Below, one piece after another: positions 15,933 through 24,698 of a stretch of DNA of 64,000 bases; positions within the stretch are counted from its first letter, which is position 1; every line of letters starts with the position of its first letter. The stretch is from Kitasatospora sp. NBC_00458 (lineage in GTDB: Bacteria > Actinomycetota > Actinomycetes > Streptomycetales > Streptomycetaceae), in the NCBI RefSeq assembly GCF_036013975.1, contig NZ_CP107904.1, positions 558,001 through 622,000 on the forward strand, given 5' to 3'. The translations under genes and the position numbers were made by a program. The notes beneath the pieces are model-generated. The model saw only the letters and a program-made list of their open reading frames with translations. It was not told the DNA's origin and ran no database searches.

Positions 15933-16325
15933 ATGGGAGCACTTCGCGACGAGCACCACAACGGGTGGCTGATGCCCTCCGGGAACTACCCGGCCGCGGT
16001 GTACGACGACGAGTGGGTCGAGCAGGAGACGGTGCCGTCCTCCCCCGCCCCCACGAAGATCGTCTCCCTGCGGCCGACCGGATTCGAGGCCGCACGCACG
16101 GTCGGCGAGCACATCCGGGCCAGTATCCCGGTGGTCATGGACCTCACCGAGATGGACGAGGCGGAGGCCAAGCGCATGGTCGACTTCGCCTCCGGTCTGA
16201 TCTTCGGCACCCGCGGTGGCATCGAGCGGATCGCCCGCCGGGTGTTCCTGCTGACCCCGGCGGACGTCGAGGTGATGGTGATCGACCGGCCGCTGGACGA
16301 GACCGGCTTCTACAACCAGAGCTGA
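15933..16325 (+). CDS. SepF-like cell-division protein
   Basis: 130 residues, essentially one SepF (DUF552) domain: a short acidic N-terminus, then KIVSLRPTGFEAARTVGEHI, VVMDLTEMDEAEAKRMVDFA, SGLIFGTRGGIERIARRVFL and DVEVMVIDRPL. It lacks the N-terminal amphipathic helix and long linker of classical SepF, so it resembles the short SepF-like (SflA/SflB-type) paralogues of streptomycetes that modulate FtsZ ring or polar growth behaviour. GGGAGG lies 6 nt before the ATG at 15933. The ~350-bp upstream region carries developmental-regulator-like palindromes, and a textbook terminator follows. Confidence 0.85.
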   Translation: MGALRDEHHNGWLMPSGNYPAAVYDDEWVEQETVPSSPAPTKIVSLRPTGFEAARTVGEHIRASIPVVMDLTEMDEAEAKRMVDFASGLIFGTRGGIERIARRVFLLTPADVEVMVIDRPLDETGFYNQS

Positions 16326-16341
16326 CCGCAGCAGCACCGGG

Positions 16342-16374
16342 ACCGGGGACGGCGAGCGCCGTCCCCGGTTTTTT
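16342..16374 (+). terminator. Rho-independent terminator of sepF-like gene
   Basis: A perfect 12-bp stem (ACCGGGGACGGC and its complement) with a GAGC loop is followed by six T residues. It is the clearest intrinsic terminator in the window. Confidence 0.9.
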
Positions 16375-16425
16375 GCTGCCTCCGGCCCGACGCTCCGCGC
16401 CTCATCTGCATCACCGAAAGATATT

Positions 16426-16457
16426 ATGAGACATCCATGTCTCATTCGGAGTACACT
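16426..16457 (+). promoter_or_regulatory. TetR operator and promoter
   Basis: ATGAGACAT and ATGTCTCAT are perfect 9-bp arms around CC (16426-16445). GAGACA at 16428-16433 is a plausible -35 and TACACT at 16452-16457 a good -10 (18-nt spacing), ending 6 nt before the ATG at 16464. The repressor would therefore cover its own -35 region. Confidence 0.65.
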
Positions 16458-16463
16458 CGCTCC

Positions 16464-17018
16464 ATGGCCACCGATCGTGACTCCGTTCTCGAAGCCGCCG
16501 TCGGCGTACTCTCCCGCCGCCCGACCGCCCACCTCGACGAGATCGCCCGCGGCGCGGGGATCAGCCGCGCCACCCTGCACCGGCTCTTCCCCGGCCGTGA
16601 CGCGCTGATCCGCGAGGTCGGCCTGCTCGGGCTCCGCCGGTTCGGCGCCGCGCTCGACACCGCCGCCGTCGACGAGGGCGACGCCCAGGCCGCGCTGCGC
16701 CGCCTGGTCGACGCGGTCGTCCCCGACGCCGCGCTCTGCGCCTTCCTGGCCGGCGAGAACCAGCTCTACGACGACGCCGACATCAACGACCTCTGGGACG
16801 CCCAGATCGACCGGATGCACACGCTCTTCCTGCGCGGGCAGCAGCAGGGCGTCTTCCGGATCGAGCTCTCCGCGGCGTGGCTGAGCGAGGCCTTCTTCGA
16901 CCTGGTGGCCGGCATCGGCTGGGCCATCCAGGACGGCCGGCTCGCCCCGCGCGACGCCGCGTTCTCCCTCACCGAGCTGTTCCTCGGCGGCGCGCTCCGC
17001 AGCCCGCGCCCGCACTGA
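16464..17018 (+). CDS. TetR-family repressor of the adjacent QacA-like pump
   Basis: 184 residues. The N-terminal HTH (VLSRRPTAHLDEIARGAGIS, then RATLHRLFPGRDALIREV) is typical of TetR. An in-frame ATG at 16437 lies inside the palindromic operator, so the ATG at 16464, 6 nt after a TACACT -10 element, is chosen; the mRNA would be leaderless. It precedes the 14-TM exporter by 47 bp on the same strand, which suggests a self-regulated repressor-pump operon. Confidence 0.85.
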   Translation: MATDRDSVLEAAVGVLSRRPTAHLDEIARGAGISRATLHRLFPGRDALIREVGLLGLRRFGAALDTAAVDEGDAQAALRRLVDAVVPDAALCAFLAGENQLYDDADINDLWDAQIDRMHTLFLRGQQQGVFRIELSAAWLSEAFFDLVAGIGWAIQDGRLAPRDAAFSLTELFLGGALRSPRPH

Positions 17019-17065
17019 TCCCCACCTTCCACGCACCTCGGACCGGAAACCGGACACCGATACCC

Positions 17066-18652
17066 ATGAGCAGTACCGTCCACCTCCGCCCCCGCCAGCG
17101 CTGGACCGGCCTCGCCGTCCTCGTCCTGGCCGTCACCCTGGTCGCCGTCGACGCGACCGTCCTCTCCCTCGCCATCCCCTCGATCAGCGAGACCCTGCGG
17201 CCCAGCGGCACCCAGCTGCTCTGGATCGGCGACGCCTACTCCTTCGTCCTCGCCGGCCTGCTGGTCTCGATGGGCTCGCTGAGCGACCGGATCGGCCGCA
17301 AGAAGCTGCTGCTCATCGGCTCCACCGCGTTCGGCGCCGCGTCCCTGCTCGCCGCCTACGCGCCCAGCGCCGGCTGGCTGATCGTCGCCCGCGCACTGCT
17401 CGGCGTCGCCGGTGCCACCATCATGCCGTCCACGCTGTCGCTGATCCGCTCGCTCTTCCCGGACGACCGCGAGCGGGCCACCGCGATCGGCATCTGGGGC
17501 GCGGCCGCCACCGCGGGCGCCGCGCTCGGCCCGGTGGTCGGCGGCGTGCTGCTGGAGCACTTCTGGTGGGGCTCGGTCTTCCTGCTCAACATCCCGGTGC
17601 TGCTCCTGCTGCTGGTGCTCGGCGCCTGGCTGCTGCCGGAGTCGAAGGACCCGAACCCCGGCCGCTGGGACGTGCTGAGCGTGCTGCTCTCGCTCGTCGG
17701 CGTGATAGGCGTGGTCTACGCGATCAAGGAGGCCGCCGCCCACGGCCTCGCCCGCTGGGACGTGCCGGTCACGGCCGTCCTGGGCGCGGCGGCGCTGACC
17801 GTCTTCGTCCGCCGGCAGCTGCGGCTGGACACCCCCCTGCTGGACGTCCGGCTCTTCACCGACCGCCGCTTCACCGCCGCCGTGCTGGCCTCGCTGACCG
17901 CGCTGATCGGACTCTCCGGCGTCGTCTTCGTGACCTCGCAGTACCTGCAGCTGGTCCGCGGCTACCCGCCGCTGAAGGCCGGACTGGCCGAGCTGCCGGC
18001 CTTCGCCGGCGCGGTGGTCGGCGGCCTGCTGACCGCCAGGCTGGTCCGCCGCACCGGCGCCCGCACGGCGCTGACCGCCGGACTGCTGACGATGGGCGCC
18101 GGGATCGGCATGCTCGGCTGGATCCAGCAGGACACCACCTACCTGGTGCTGGCCGCCGCCTTCCTGCTGGTGGGCACGGCCGAGGGCGTGGTCTACACGC
18201 TCGGCGCCGACCTGGTGCTGAGCGCCTCCCCCGCCGACAAGGCCGGGGCCGCGTCGGCGGTCTCCGAGACCGCCTACGAGCTGGGCACCGCGCTCGGCAT
18301 CGCGCTGGTCGGCTCGGTGGTCGGTGCGCTGTACACGGGCCGGCTGGTGGTGCCCGCCGGAGCGGACCCGGCGGCCGCCGCGCAGGCCGGGGAGTCCCTG
18401 GGCGGCGCGGTGGAGGCCGCGCACGGGCTGCCGGAGACGCTGGCCGGGCCACTGCTGGCGAGCGCCAGGGGCGCCTTCGTGCACGGCGTCAACGTCGCCG
18501 CGATCCTGGCCGGCGTGCTGCTGCTGGGTGCGGCCGTGCTGTCCTGGCGGCTGCTGCGGGGGCTGCCCGGCGCGGCCCCGGCCCCGGCCCCGGAGCAGGA
18601 CCGGCCGGAGGACCGGAAGGAGCGGACCCTGGAGGAGACCGGGGTGCGGTGA
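17066..18652 (+). CDS. MFS multidrug exporter, DHA2 / QacA-SmvA-LfrA-like
   Basis: 528 residues with 14 hydrophobic segments. TM1 has VAVDATVLSLAIPSI, followed by LLVSMGSLSDRIGRKKLLL (motif A) and WGAAATAGAALGPVVGG (antiporter motif C), as in QacA/SmvA/LfrA pumps for cationic dyes and quaternary ammonium compounds. The acidic residue in TM1 is present. The C-terminal tail is charged (EQDRPEDRKERTLEE). It is probably controlled by the TetR gene just upstream. Substrate is inferred from family only. Confidence 0.85.
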   Translation: MSSTVHLRPRQRWTGLAVLVLAVTLVAVDATVLSLAIPSISETLRPSGTQLLWIGDAYSFVLAGLLVSMGSLSDRIGRKKLLLIGSTAFGAASLLAAYAPSAGWLIVARALLGVAGATIMPSTLSLIRSLFPDDRERATAIGIWGAAATAGAALGPVVGGVLLEHFWWGSVFLLNIPVLLLLLVLGAWLLPESKDPNPGRWDVLSVLLSLVGVIGVVYAIKEAAAHGLARWDVPVTAVLGAAALTVFVRRQLRLDTPLLDVRLFTDRRFTAAVLASLTALIGLSGVVFVTSQYLQLVRGYPPLKAGLAELPAFAGAVVGGLLTARLVRRTGARTALTAGLLTMGAGIGMLGWIQQDTTYLVLAAAFLLVGTAEGVVYTLGADLVLSASPADKAGAASAVSETAYELGTALGIALVGSVVGALYTGRLVVPAGADPAAAAQAGESLGGAVEAAHGLPETLAGPLLASARGAFVHGVNVAAILAGVLLLGAAVLSWRLLRGLPGAAPAPAPEQDRPEDRKERTLEETGVR

Positions 18653-18663
18653 CGGCAGACCTG

Positions 18664-18695
18664 CGGGGCCCGGTCCGGTGCGGACCCGGGCCCCG
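18664..18695. terminator. Bulged GC hairpin between convergent genes
   Basis: GGGGCCC pairs with GGGCCCC and GGTCCG with CGGACC, separated by one bulged C, with a short GTG loop. It follows the exporter and faces the convergent small membrane protein gene. Confidence 0.5.
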
Positions 18696-18742
18696 TCGGG
18701 CCGGGGATCGTCCGACGGTTCCCGCCGCACGCGCGGCACCGG

Positions 18743-19222
18743 CTAGCCTGCGCGCCGGGCCCGTTCGAGCACCACCGCGCGGAGGTCGCGCAGCTCGATC
18801 AGGTGCCCGCCGTCCGCGGTGAGCAGCTCCAGGCCCACCCGCCGGACCTCCTGCTCCTCCTCGCGGGTCGTCCACCGGTGCGCCCGCCACCGCAGCTCGG
18901 ACCAGAGGTAGGGTTCGACGCCGCCGTCCCTGAGGAGCACCGCGCCGCGCTCGTAGCAGTACAGCGAGGGCTTCCGGCCGCCCGCCCGGTGGCGCCAGAG
19001 CACCAGCGAGACGAGCAGGGCCGGTCCGGCGACCAGGACGGACCCGACCCCGAGGACGCCGTGGGCCAGCTGGAGCACCCCGGGCGGCGACAGCAGGAGC
19101 GTCGGCGCCGTCACCACCAGCGCCGAACCGCGCTCGGAACCGCGGTCGGTCTCGCAGGAGAGGAAGCGGCCGTAGCCGCCGCACCAGGCGCGGTCGGCGA
19201 CCGCGTGCGGAACCCTCGCCAT
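18743..19222 (-). CDS. Small membrane protein with PH-like domain, unknown function
   Basis: 159 residues. A Cys-containing N-terminus is followed by a hydrophobic hairpin of about two TM segments (residues ~35-75). The C-terminal part is a beta-rich cytoplasmic domain with YCYERGAVLLRDG and PYLWSELRWRAHRW, reminiscent of the PH-like DUF6585 type; the resemblance is weak. GGGGAGGGG precedes the ATG at 19222. It lies about 90 bp after the SpoIIE-type gene's stop on the same strand. No function can be assigned. Confidence 0.6.
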   Translation of the reverse strand: MARVPHAVADRAWCGGYGRFLSCETDRGSERGSALVVTAPTLLLSPPGVLQLAHGVLGVGSVLVAGPALLVSLVLWRHRAGGRKPSLYCYERGAVLLRDGGVEPYLWSELRWRAHRWTTREEEQEVRRVGLELLTADGGHLIELRDLRAVVLERARRAG

Positions 19223-19313
19223 ACCCCGCCCCTCCCCCGCCCCGATCCCATCGTGCCCGGCCCAGGCCCCGGCCCCGGCCCAGGCCTGGGCCCCGGCGGC
19301 GCCCCGGCCCGCG

Positions 19314-21779
19314 TCAGACCGTCCCGAACGGGAGCTCCAGCTCCGCCCAGACCACCTTGCCGTCCCTGGTCAGCCGGCTCCCCCAGCGCTGGGCCAGCTC
19401 GCTCACCAGGAACATCCCGCGCCCGCCCTCGTCCTGCTCGGCGAAGGGGCGCAGCTGGGGCGTCTGGCCGCCGGCGTCGGCCACCTCCAGGGTGAGCACC
19501 CGGTCCCGGAAGAGCCGGAGCCTGCGCGGGGCGTCCGCGTGCAGCAGGGCGTTGGTGACCAGTTCGCTGACCAGCAGCTCGGCGTAGTCGGAGAGGCCGG
19601 ACAGGCCCCAGGCGTCGAGCGTGGCGCGGGTGAAGCGGCGGGCCTTGCCGGGGAGCCGTCCGCCGCCGGTGAGCGGCAGGGTGGCGACCCGGTCGGCGGG
19701 CAGCGGCAGCACCCGGGCCATGATCATCGCGATGTCGTCGTCGGTGCCGTCGGTGACCAGCGCGGCGAGGACGGCGTCGCAGCTCTCCTCCAGGGTGCGC
19801 CCGGGGCCGGAGAGGGTGCTGGCGAACAGGTCGATGCCGTCGTCGAGGTCCTGGCCGCGCCGCTCGACCAGGCCGTCGGTGTAGAGCGCGACCATGGCGC
19901 CCTCGGGGAGGCTGAACCCGACCGACTCGAAGGCCACGCCGCCGACCCCGAGCGGCACGCCCGGGGGCACCTCGACGCGGCGGGCGGTGCCGTCGGGGCC
20001 GACCCAGACGGGCGGCAGGTGGCCCGCCGAGGCGACCTGCACGGTGCGCTCCAGCGGGTCGTAGACGGCGCAGATGCAGGTGGCGAACTGGCCCTCGCCG
20101 ATGCCGGAGGCGGTCTCGTCCAGCCGGGTGAGCACCTGCTCGGGCGGCATGTCCAGGGTGGCGAGGGTGCGGGCGACGGTGCGCAGCTGGCCCATCGTGG
20201 CGGCGGCCCGGATCCCGTGGCCCATCACGTCGCCGACGACCAGGGCGACCCGCCCGCAGGAGAGCGGCACCACGTCGAACCAGTCGCCGCCGACCTCGCT
20301 GGTGACGCTGGAGGGCAGGTAGCGGTAGGCGATCTCCAGGCCCAGCGTGCGGTGGATCTCCTGGGGCAGCAGGCTGCGCTGGAGGGTGAGCGCGGTCTCG
20401 CGTTCGCGCCGGTAGAGGCGGGCGTTGTCGATGGCGAGCGCGGTGCGGGCGATCAGTTCCTCGGCGAGCGCGAGGTCCGCGGCGGTGAACGGCTCGGGGT
20501 TGCGCATCCGGATGAACTCGGCGCCGCCCAGCACCATGCCCCGGGCGATGAGCGGGAGCATCAGGTACGAGTGGATGCCGGCCTCGATGCCGGGGGCGAC
20601 GCGGTCCTCGGAGGCGACCAGTCCGCGCAGCACCTCCTCGTCGACGTGGGAGCGCAGCAGCGGGCGGCCGCTGCGCAGGGTCTGGTTGTAGCTGCGGCCG
20701 GGGGCGTACTCGGTGACCTCGCCGACCGTGTCGACGGCGTGCACCAGGCCCGTCTCGTAGGACTCCCCGACGGCGACGGCGCGCAGCTGGACGGAGCGGT
20801 CCTCCGGGATGGGGGTGGGTTCGGCGCCGCGCAGCACCGTTTCGAGCAGGTCCACGGTGGCGAAGTCGGCGAACCGCGGGACGACGGCCTCGATCAGTTC
20901 CTCGGCGGTGCGCTGGAGGTCGAGGGTGGTGCCGATCCGGGCGGTGGCCTCGGCGATGGTGGTGAGGCGTTCCTGCGCGCGGGCGGCGCGGGCCTCGGCC
21001 TGGAAGCGTTCGGTGACGTCGATGATCGAGGAACAGACGCCGAAGACCCGGCCGGTGGAGTCCTCCAGCCGGAAGTAGGAGGCGGACCAGGCCCGGTCGC
21101 GGCGCGGGTCGCCGGGGACGCGGCCGTGCGAGCGGGCGTCGACCACGGGGCGGCCGGTGGCGAGCACCTGGCGCATGATCTGTTCGATCTCGGAGCTGTT
21201 GATGCCGGGCAGGACGCTGCTGATCCGGCGTCCGAGGTGGGCGGCGACGGGGACGCCGTTCATCCGGGCCAGCGACTCGTTCAGCCGTACGTACCGCAGA
21301 TCGGTGTCGTAGACGGCCATCCCGATCGGGGACTGGCCGAAGATGCCGTCGAGGACGGCGAGGTCGGCCTCGACCCGGTGCAGGGCCGTGGTGTCGGAGG
21401 CGGTGGCGAGCAGCAGCAGGGTGCCGCCGGGGCCGGCGATCGGGTAGGTGCGGAACTCCAGCTCGACGGTGCGGCCGTCGCGGTGGCGGACCGCGAAGAC
21501 GCCCGACCAGCCCTTGCCGCCCATGATGCGCTGGAAGAGCTCCAGCACCTCGGGGCGGTCGTCGGCGGCGGTGAGCAGCTGGGCGGCGTAACGGCCGACG
21601 GCCTCCTCGGCGGAGTAGCCGAGCAGTTCCTCGGCGTCCTCGCTCCAGTGCAGGATCAGACCGTCGTCCTGGAGCAGGGCGGTGGCGAGCGGAACGAGCC
21701 GATGGCCGTCCAGACGTGCGGAGGTGCCGCCCGGATCGTGGCCGGTGGCGTCGGTCGCGTCCCACTCGTGTCTCCGCAT
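19314..21779 (-). CDS. PAS-PAS-GAF-SpoIIE (PPM) phosphatase with HATPase_c domain
   Basis: 821 residues. Order: PAS (~25-135; LILHWSEDAEELLGYSAEE), second PAS (~140-265; GIFGQSPIGMAVYDTDLRY), GAF (~285-455), SpoIIE/PP2C phosphatase (~470-680; SEVGGDWFDVVPL, VVGDVMGHGIRAA, TDGLVERRG, TDDDIAMI), and an RsbW-like HATPase_c (~690-815; SELVTNALLHADAP, DEGGRGMFLVSELA). This is a typical actinobacterial anti-sigma-factor network protein: it would dephosphorylate an anti-anti-sigma factor and may itself act as a kinase. Soluble; the PAS and GAF domains should sense a small molecule or redox signal. A palindrome lies about 105 bp upstream. Confidence 0.9.
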   Translation of the reverse strand: MRRHEWDATDATGHDPGGTSARLDGHRLVPLATALLQDDGLILHWSEDAEELLGYSAEEAVGRYAAQLLTAADDRPEVLELFQRIMGGKGWSGVFAVRHRDGRTVELEFRTYPIAGPGGTLLLLATASDTTALHRVEADLAVLDGIFGQSPIGMAVYDTDLRYVRLNESLARMNGVPVAAHLGRRISSVLPGINSSEIEQIMRQVLATGRPVVDARSHGRVPGDPRRDRAWSASYFRLEDSTGRVFGVCSSIIDVTERFQAEARAARAQERLTTIAEATARIGTTLDLQRTAEELIEAVVPRFADFATVDLLETVLRGAEPTPIPEDRSVQLRAVAVGESYETGLVHAVDTVGEVTEYAPGRSYNQTLRSGRPLLRSHVDEEVLRGLVASEDRVAPGIEAGIHSYLMLPLIARGMVLGGAEFIRMRNPEPFTAADLALAEELIARTALAIDNARLYRRERETALTLQRSLLPQEIHRTLGLEIAYRYLPSSVTSEVGGDWFDVVPLSCGRVALVVGDVMGHGIRAAATMGQLRTVARTLATLDMPPEQVLTRLDETASGIGEGQFATCICAVYDPLERTVQVASAGHLPPVWVGPDGTARRVEVPPGVPLGVGGVAFESVGFSLPEGAMVALYTDGLVERRGQDLDDGIDLFASTLSGPGRTLEESCDAVLAALVTDGTDDDIAMIMARVLPLPADRVATLPLTGGGRLPGKARRFTRATLDAWGLSGLSDYAELLVSELVTNALLHADAPRRLRLFRDRVLTLEVADAGGQTPQLRPFAEQDEGGRGMFLVSELAQRWGSRLTRDGKVVWAELELPFGTV

Positions 21780-21881
21780 TCAGGCAGCACCCCGGTTCGG
21801 CTCGTGCCCGGCCGGGCGGGCCTCGCGGTCCGTGCCGGCCGGGGTTCTTCTCCAGACTGCACGGACATCGGCCGCCCGGCG

Positions 21882-21898
21882 ACCCCTTGGTAAGGGGT
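21882..21898. promoter_or_regulatory. Perfect palindrome upstream of phosphatase gene
   Basis: ACCCCTT and AAGGGGT are separated by GGT, between the TetR stop and the phosphatase start. It may be an operator for the phosphatase gene or part of the TetR terminator. Confidence 0.35.
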
Positions 21899-21924
21899 TC
21901 GTCGGTCGATCTGGTGTACGGGCG

Positions 21925-22545
21925 TCATGGGCGTACCGGCCGCAGCGTACTCTCCAGAACGCCCGCCCACTGCCGGATCACTCCGGATCGTCGTGCACTG
22001 TCGTCGGTGAGCAGGTTGGCCAGGCCGAGGCCGCGCGCCATGTCGAGCGTCGCCTGGACGGTCTCGCGGACGCCGGGGACGCTCTCGTCGGCTCCCAGGA
22101 ACTCGACGGCGGCGCGGTGCGCCTCGCGTCCGACGTGCCCTTCGAGGCCGATGATCCGGTCGCGCAGCGGTTCCTCGGTGGCGGCCGCGACCCACAGGTG
22201 GAGGGCGGCGCGGAACAGCGGGCCGGTGTAGAGGCGGACGATCATCCCGACGACGGCCTCGGTGCGGGCCGGGCCGTCGGCGGGCAGCTCGTCCGCGTGG
22301 GCGCGGACGGCGGCCAGCCGCTCGGCGGTGACGTGCTCGACGGCCGCGGTGAAGAGGTCCTCGCGGGTCGGGAAGTGGTGCTGGGCCGCGCCCCTGGAGA
22401 CGCCGGCCCGTTCGGCGACCACGGCGACGGTGGAGCCGTTCCAGCCGAGTTCGGCGAGGCAGTCGACGGCCGCCGCCAGCAGCCGCGCCCGGGTGGCGCG
22501 GCTGCGGTCCTGCTGGGGGGCGCGGGCGGCGGGGTGCGTGGTCAT
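21925..22545 (-). CDS. TetR-family regulator at the end of the acyl-CoA cluster
   Basis: 206 residues. The HTH is AVVAERAGVSRGAAQHHFPT, preceded by RARLLAAAVDCLAELGWNGS; the C-terminal ligand domain is helical. The GAAQHHFPTREDL form is common in TetR proteins beside acyl-CoA catabolic genes. It is the last gene of the minus-strand run that starts with the AtuA-like gene, 176 bp after the CoA-ligase stop. Probable acyl-CoA-responsive repressor of the cluster; this is an inference from position. Confidence 0.8.
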   Translation of the reverse strand: MTTHPAARAPQQDRSRATRARLLAAAVDCLAELGWNGSTVAVVAERAGVSRGAAQHHFPTREDLFTAAVEHVTAERLAAVRAHADELPADGPARTEAVVGMIVRLYTGPLFRAALHLWVAAATEEPLRDRIIGLEGHVGREAHRAAVEFLGADESVPGVRETVQATLDMARGLGLANLLTDDSARRSGVIRQWAGVLESTLRPVRP

Positions 22546-22721
22546 CTGCGGTGGCGGTTCCTGTCCGTGCGGCGGTCCGGCGTCGGGGGTGGGCCAGATC
22601 CTGCCAGACGGCCGCCCGGAGCGGGGTGACCGGTGGCGGTCCGGGGCGGGGAGCCGGGGGTGCGGGGTGGCCGGGGCGGGACGGTCGCCGGGGGCTCGGG
22701 GCGACCGGGGGCTCGGGGCCG

Positions 22722-24305
22722 TCAGCGGGCGGCCTCCCGGGCGCGCAGCTCGCGGCGGAGGATCTTGCCCGCCGGGGACTTCGGCACGACCTCCAGGAAC
22801 TCGACCGCGCGGACCTTCTTGTAGGGGGCGACCTTCCCGGCGACGAAGGCCGCCACCTCCTCCTCGGTGAGCGCGCTGCCGGGGGCCCGCACCACGAACG
22901 CCTTCGGGCACTCGGTGCCCTCGGCGTTGCGCACGCCGATCACCGCCGCGTCGGCGATCTGCGGGTGGCTGAGCAGCAGCGCCTCCAGTTCGGCGGGCGC
23001 GACCTGGTACCCCTTGTACTTGATGAGCTCCTTCACCCGGTCGACGATGTGCAGGTAGCCGCGTTCGTCGACGAAGCCGACGTCGCCGGTGTGCAGCCAG
23101 CCGTCGGCGTCGACGGTGGCGGCGGTGTCCGAGGCGCGGCCGAGGTAGCCCTTCATCACCTGCGGGCCGCGGATCAGCAGCTCGCCGCGCTCGCCGGGTC
23201 CGAGGTCCGGGTCGCTGCCGTCGAGGGCGGCGACGCGCAGCTCGGTGGAGGGGACCAGCCGGCCGACCGAGCCCGGCACCGGGTCGGTCTCGGTCGGGGA
23301 GACCAGGTGGCTGACCGGGGAGAGCTCGGTCATGCCGTAGCCCTGGAGGATGTGCGGCAGACCGAGCCGGCGGGCACAGGCCTCGGCGAGGTCGCCGTCC
23401 AGGGGCGCGGCGGCGCAGAGCAGGTACTCCACCGAGGAGAGGTCGTACCGGTCGACCACCGGGTGCCTGGCCAGGGCGAGGGCGATCGGCGGGGCCACGA
23501 TCAGGGCCTGGACGCGCTGCTCCTCGATGGTGCGGCAGAACTGTTCCAGGTCGAAGCGGGGCAGCACGACGACGGTGGCCCCGCACCGGAGCGGCTGGTT
23601 GAGCAGGGCGGCGAGGCCGTAGATGTGGAAGAAGGGGAGGACGGCGAGTACGCGTTCGCCCTCGGCCGGGCGGTAGAGGGCGTCGGTCTGGGCGAGGTTG
23701 GTGGCGATCGAGCGGTGGGTGAGCATGACGCCCTTGGGCAGGCCGGTGGTGCCGCTGGAGTAGGGCAGCACGGCGATGTCGGTGGCCGGGTCCAGGCTGA
23801 TCTCGGGTTCGGGACCGGTGGAGGCGAGCAGGTCGGCGAGCGAGCGGTGGCCGGGTGCGCCGTCCAGGACGACGATCCCGGCGAGCGGACGGCCCTCGGC
23901 GGCGAGCTTCCCGGCGGCGGCGCGCGCGGTGGGCAGGAACGGCGAGACGGTGATCAGCCAGCGGGCCTCGCTGTCGGCGAGCTGTCCGGCCAGGTCGGCG
24001 GGGGTGGCGAGGGAGGAGACGGTGGTGACGGTGGCACCGGCCCGGGTCGCGCCGTAGCAGGCCATCGGGTAGCCGACGGAGTTGGGGCTGAACAGGGCCA
24101 CCACGTCGCCCTGGCGGACGCCCGCCTCGGCGAGTCCGGCCGCGACCCGGCGGACGGCGTGTCCGAGCTGGGCGTGGGTGACGGTCTCCCCGGTGACGCC
24201 GTCGACCAGGGCGGGCCGGTCACCGAAGCGCCCGGCGTCGCCGAGGACGGCGTCGTGCAGGGGCAGATCGACGATGCCGACGTCCGGGAACTCGCTGTGG
24301 AACAC
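22722..24305 (-). CDS. AMP-forming acyl/aryl-CoA ligase (4-coumarate-CoA ligase-like)
   Basis: 527 residues. Box I is PYSSGTTGLPKGVMLTHRS, box II GYGMTELSPVSH, and the catalytic lysine lies in KSPAGKILRRELR near the C-terminus; HTGDVGFVDERGYLHIVDR is the hinge region. These define the ANL-superfamily 4CL-like ligases, which activate a carboxylic acid with ATP and CoA. AGGAGG lies 9 nt before the GTG at 24305 (a TTG at 24308 is 6 nt away). In this cluster it should make the CoA thioester used by the dehydrogenase and carboxylase. Confidence 0.85.
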   Translation of the reverse strand: MFHSEFPDVGIVDLPLHDAVLGDAGRFGDRPALVDGVTGETVTHAQLGHAVRRVAAGLAEAGVRQGDVVALFSPNSVGYPMACYGATRAGATVTTVSSLATPADLAGQLADSEARWLITVSPFLPTARAAAGKLAAEGRPLAGIVVLDGAPGHRSLADLLASTGPEPEISLDPATDIAVLPYSSGTTGLPKGVMLTHRSIATNLAQTDALYRPAEGERVLAVLPFFHIYGLAALLNQPLRCGATVVVLPRFDLEQFCRTIEEQRVQALIVAPPIALALARHPVVDRYDLSSVEYLLCAAAPLDGDLAEACARRLGLPHILQGYGMTELSPVSHLVSPTETDPVPGSVGRLVPSTELRVAALDGSDPDLGPGERGELLIRGPQVMKGYLGRASDTAATVDADGWLHTGDVGFVDERGYLHIVDRVKELIKYKGYQVAPAELEALLLSHPQIADAAVIGVRNAEGTECPKAFVVRAPGSALTEEEVAAFVAGKVAPYKKVRAVEFLEVVPKSPAGKILRRELRAREAAR

Positions 24306-24698
24306 CAAGGCGTGCCTCCTGTGCGGTAGTTGGCGCGGGGCAGGGCGGCCGGCGGGAGGTCCTGGACGACCGGCCGTACGGCGCGCACAGGAGCATACGG
24401 ACAGTGGCCGGGTGATGCGTCGTAGTGACGAACGTTTGGCGGAGCGCGCGGGGCGCAGGAGACGGCGCGGTCCGTGAACGCCGAGGTCGGAGGGGCGGGG
24501 GCGCTGCGGGACGGTCAGATGCCAGAACGATGATGCGACGATCCGTTCGAGGCCTCGCGGTGGCTCCGCGGGTGCGCCGCGGGCGGGCCGCCGCGGGCCG
24601 GGCGTAGCGGCCGGGACGCGGCGGCGCAGCACGGCGCGCGGGCGGGCCGTCGGCCGCACCGCACGTCGGCAGGGCCTCGGTGGGGCCTCAGCAGGACA
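24306..24698. other. 393-bp intergenic region, likely CoA-ligase promoter
   Basis: No convincing gene. On the minus strand TATGCT at about 24390-24400 could be a -10 for the ligase. The inverted half-sites GAACG/CGTTC around 24525-24550 are weak operator candidates. The spacing suggests the ligase and TetR genes can be transcribed separately from the dehydrogenase. Confidence 0.3.
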
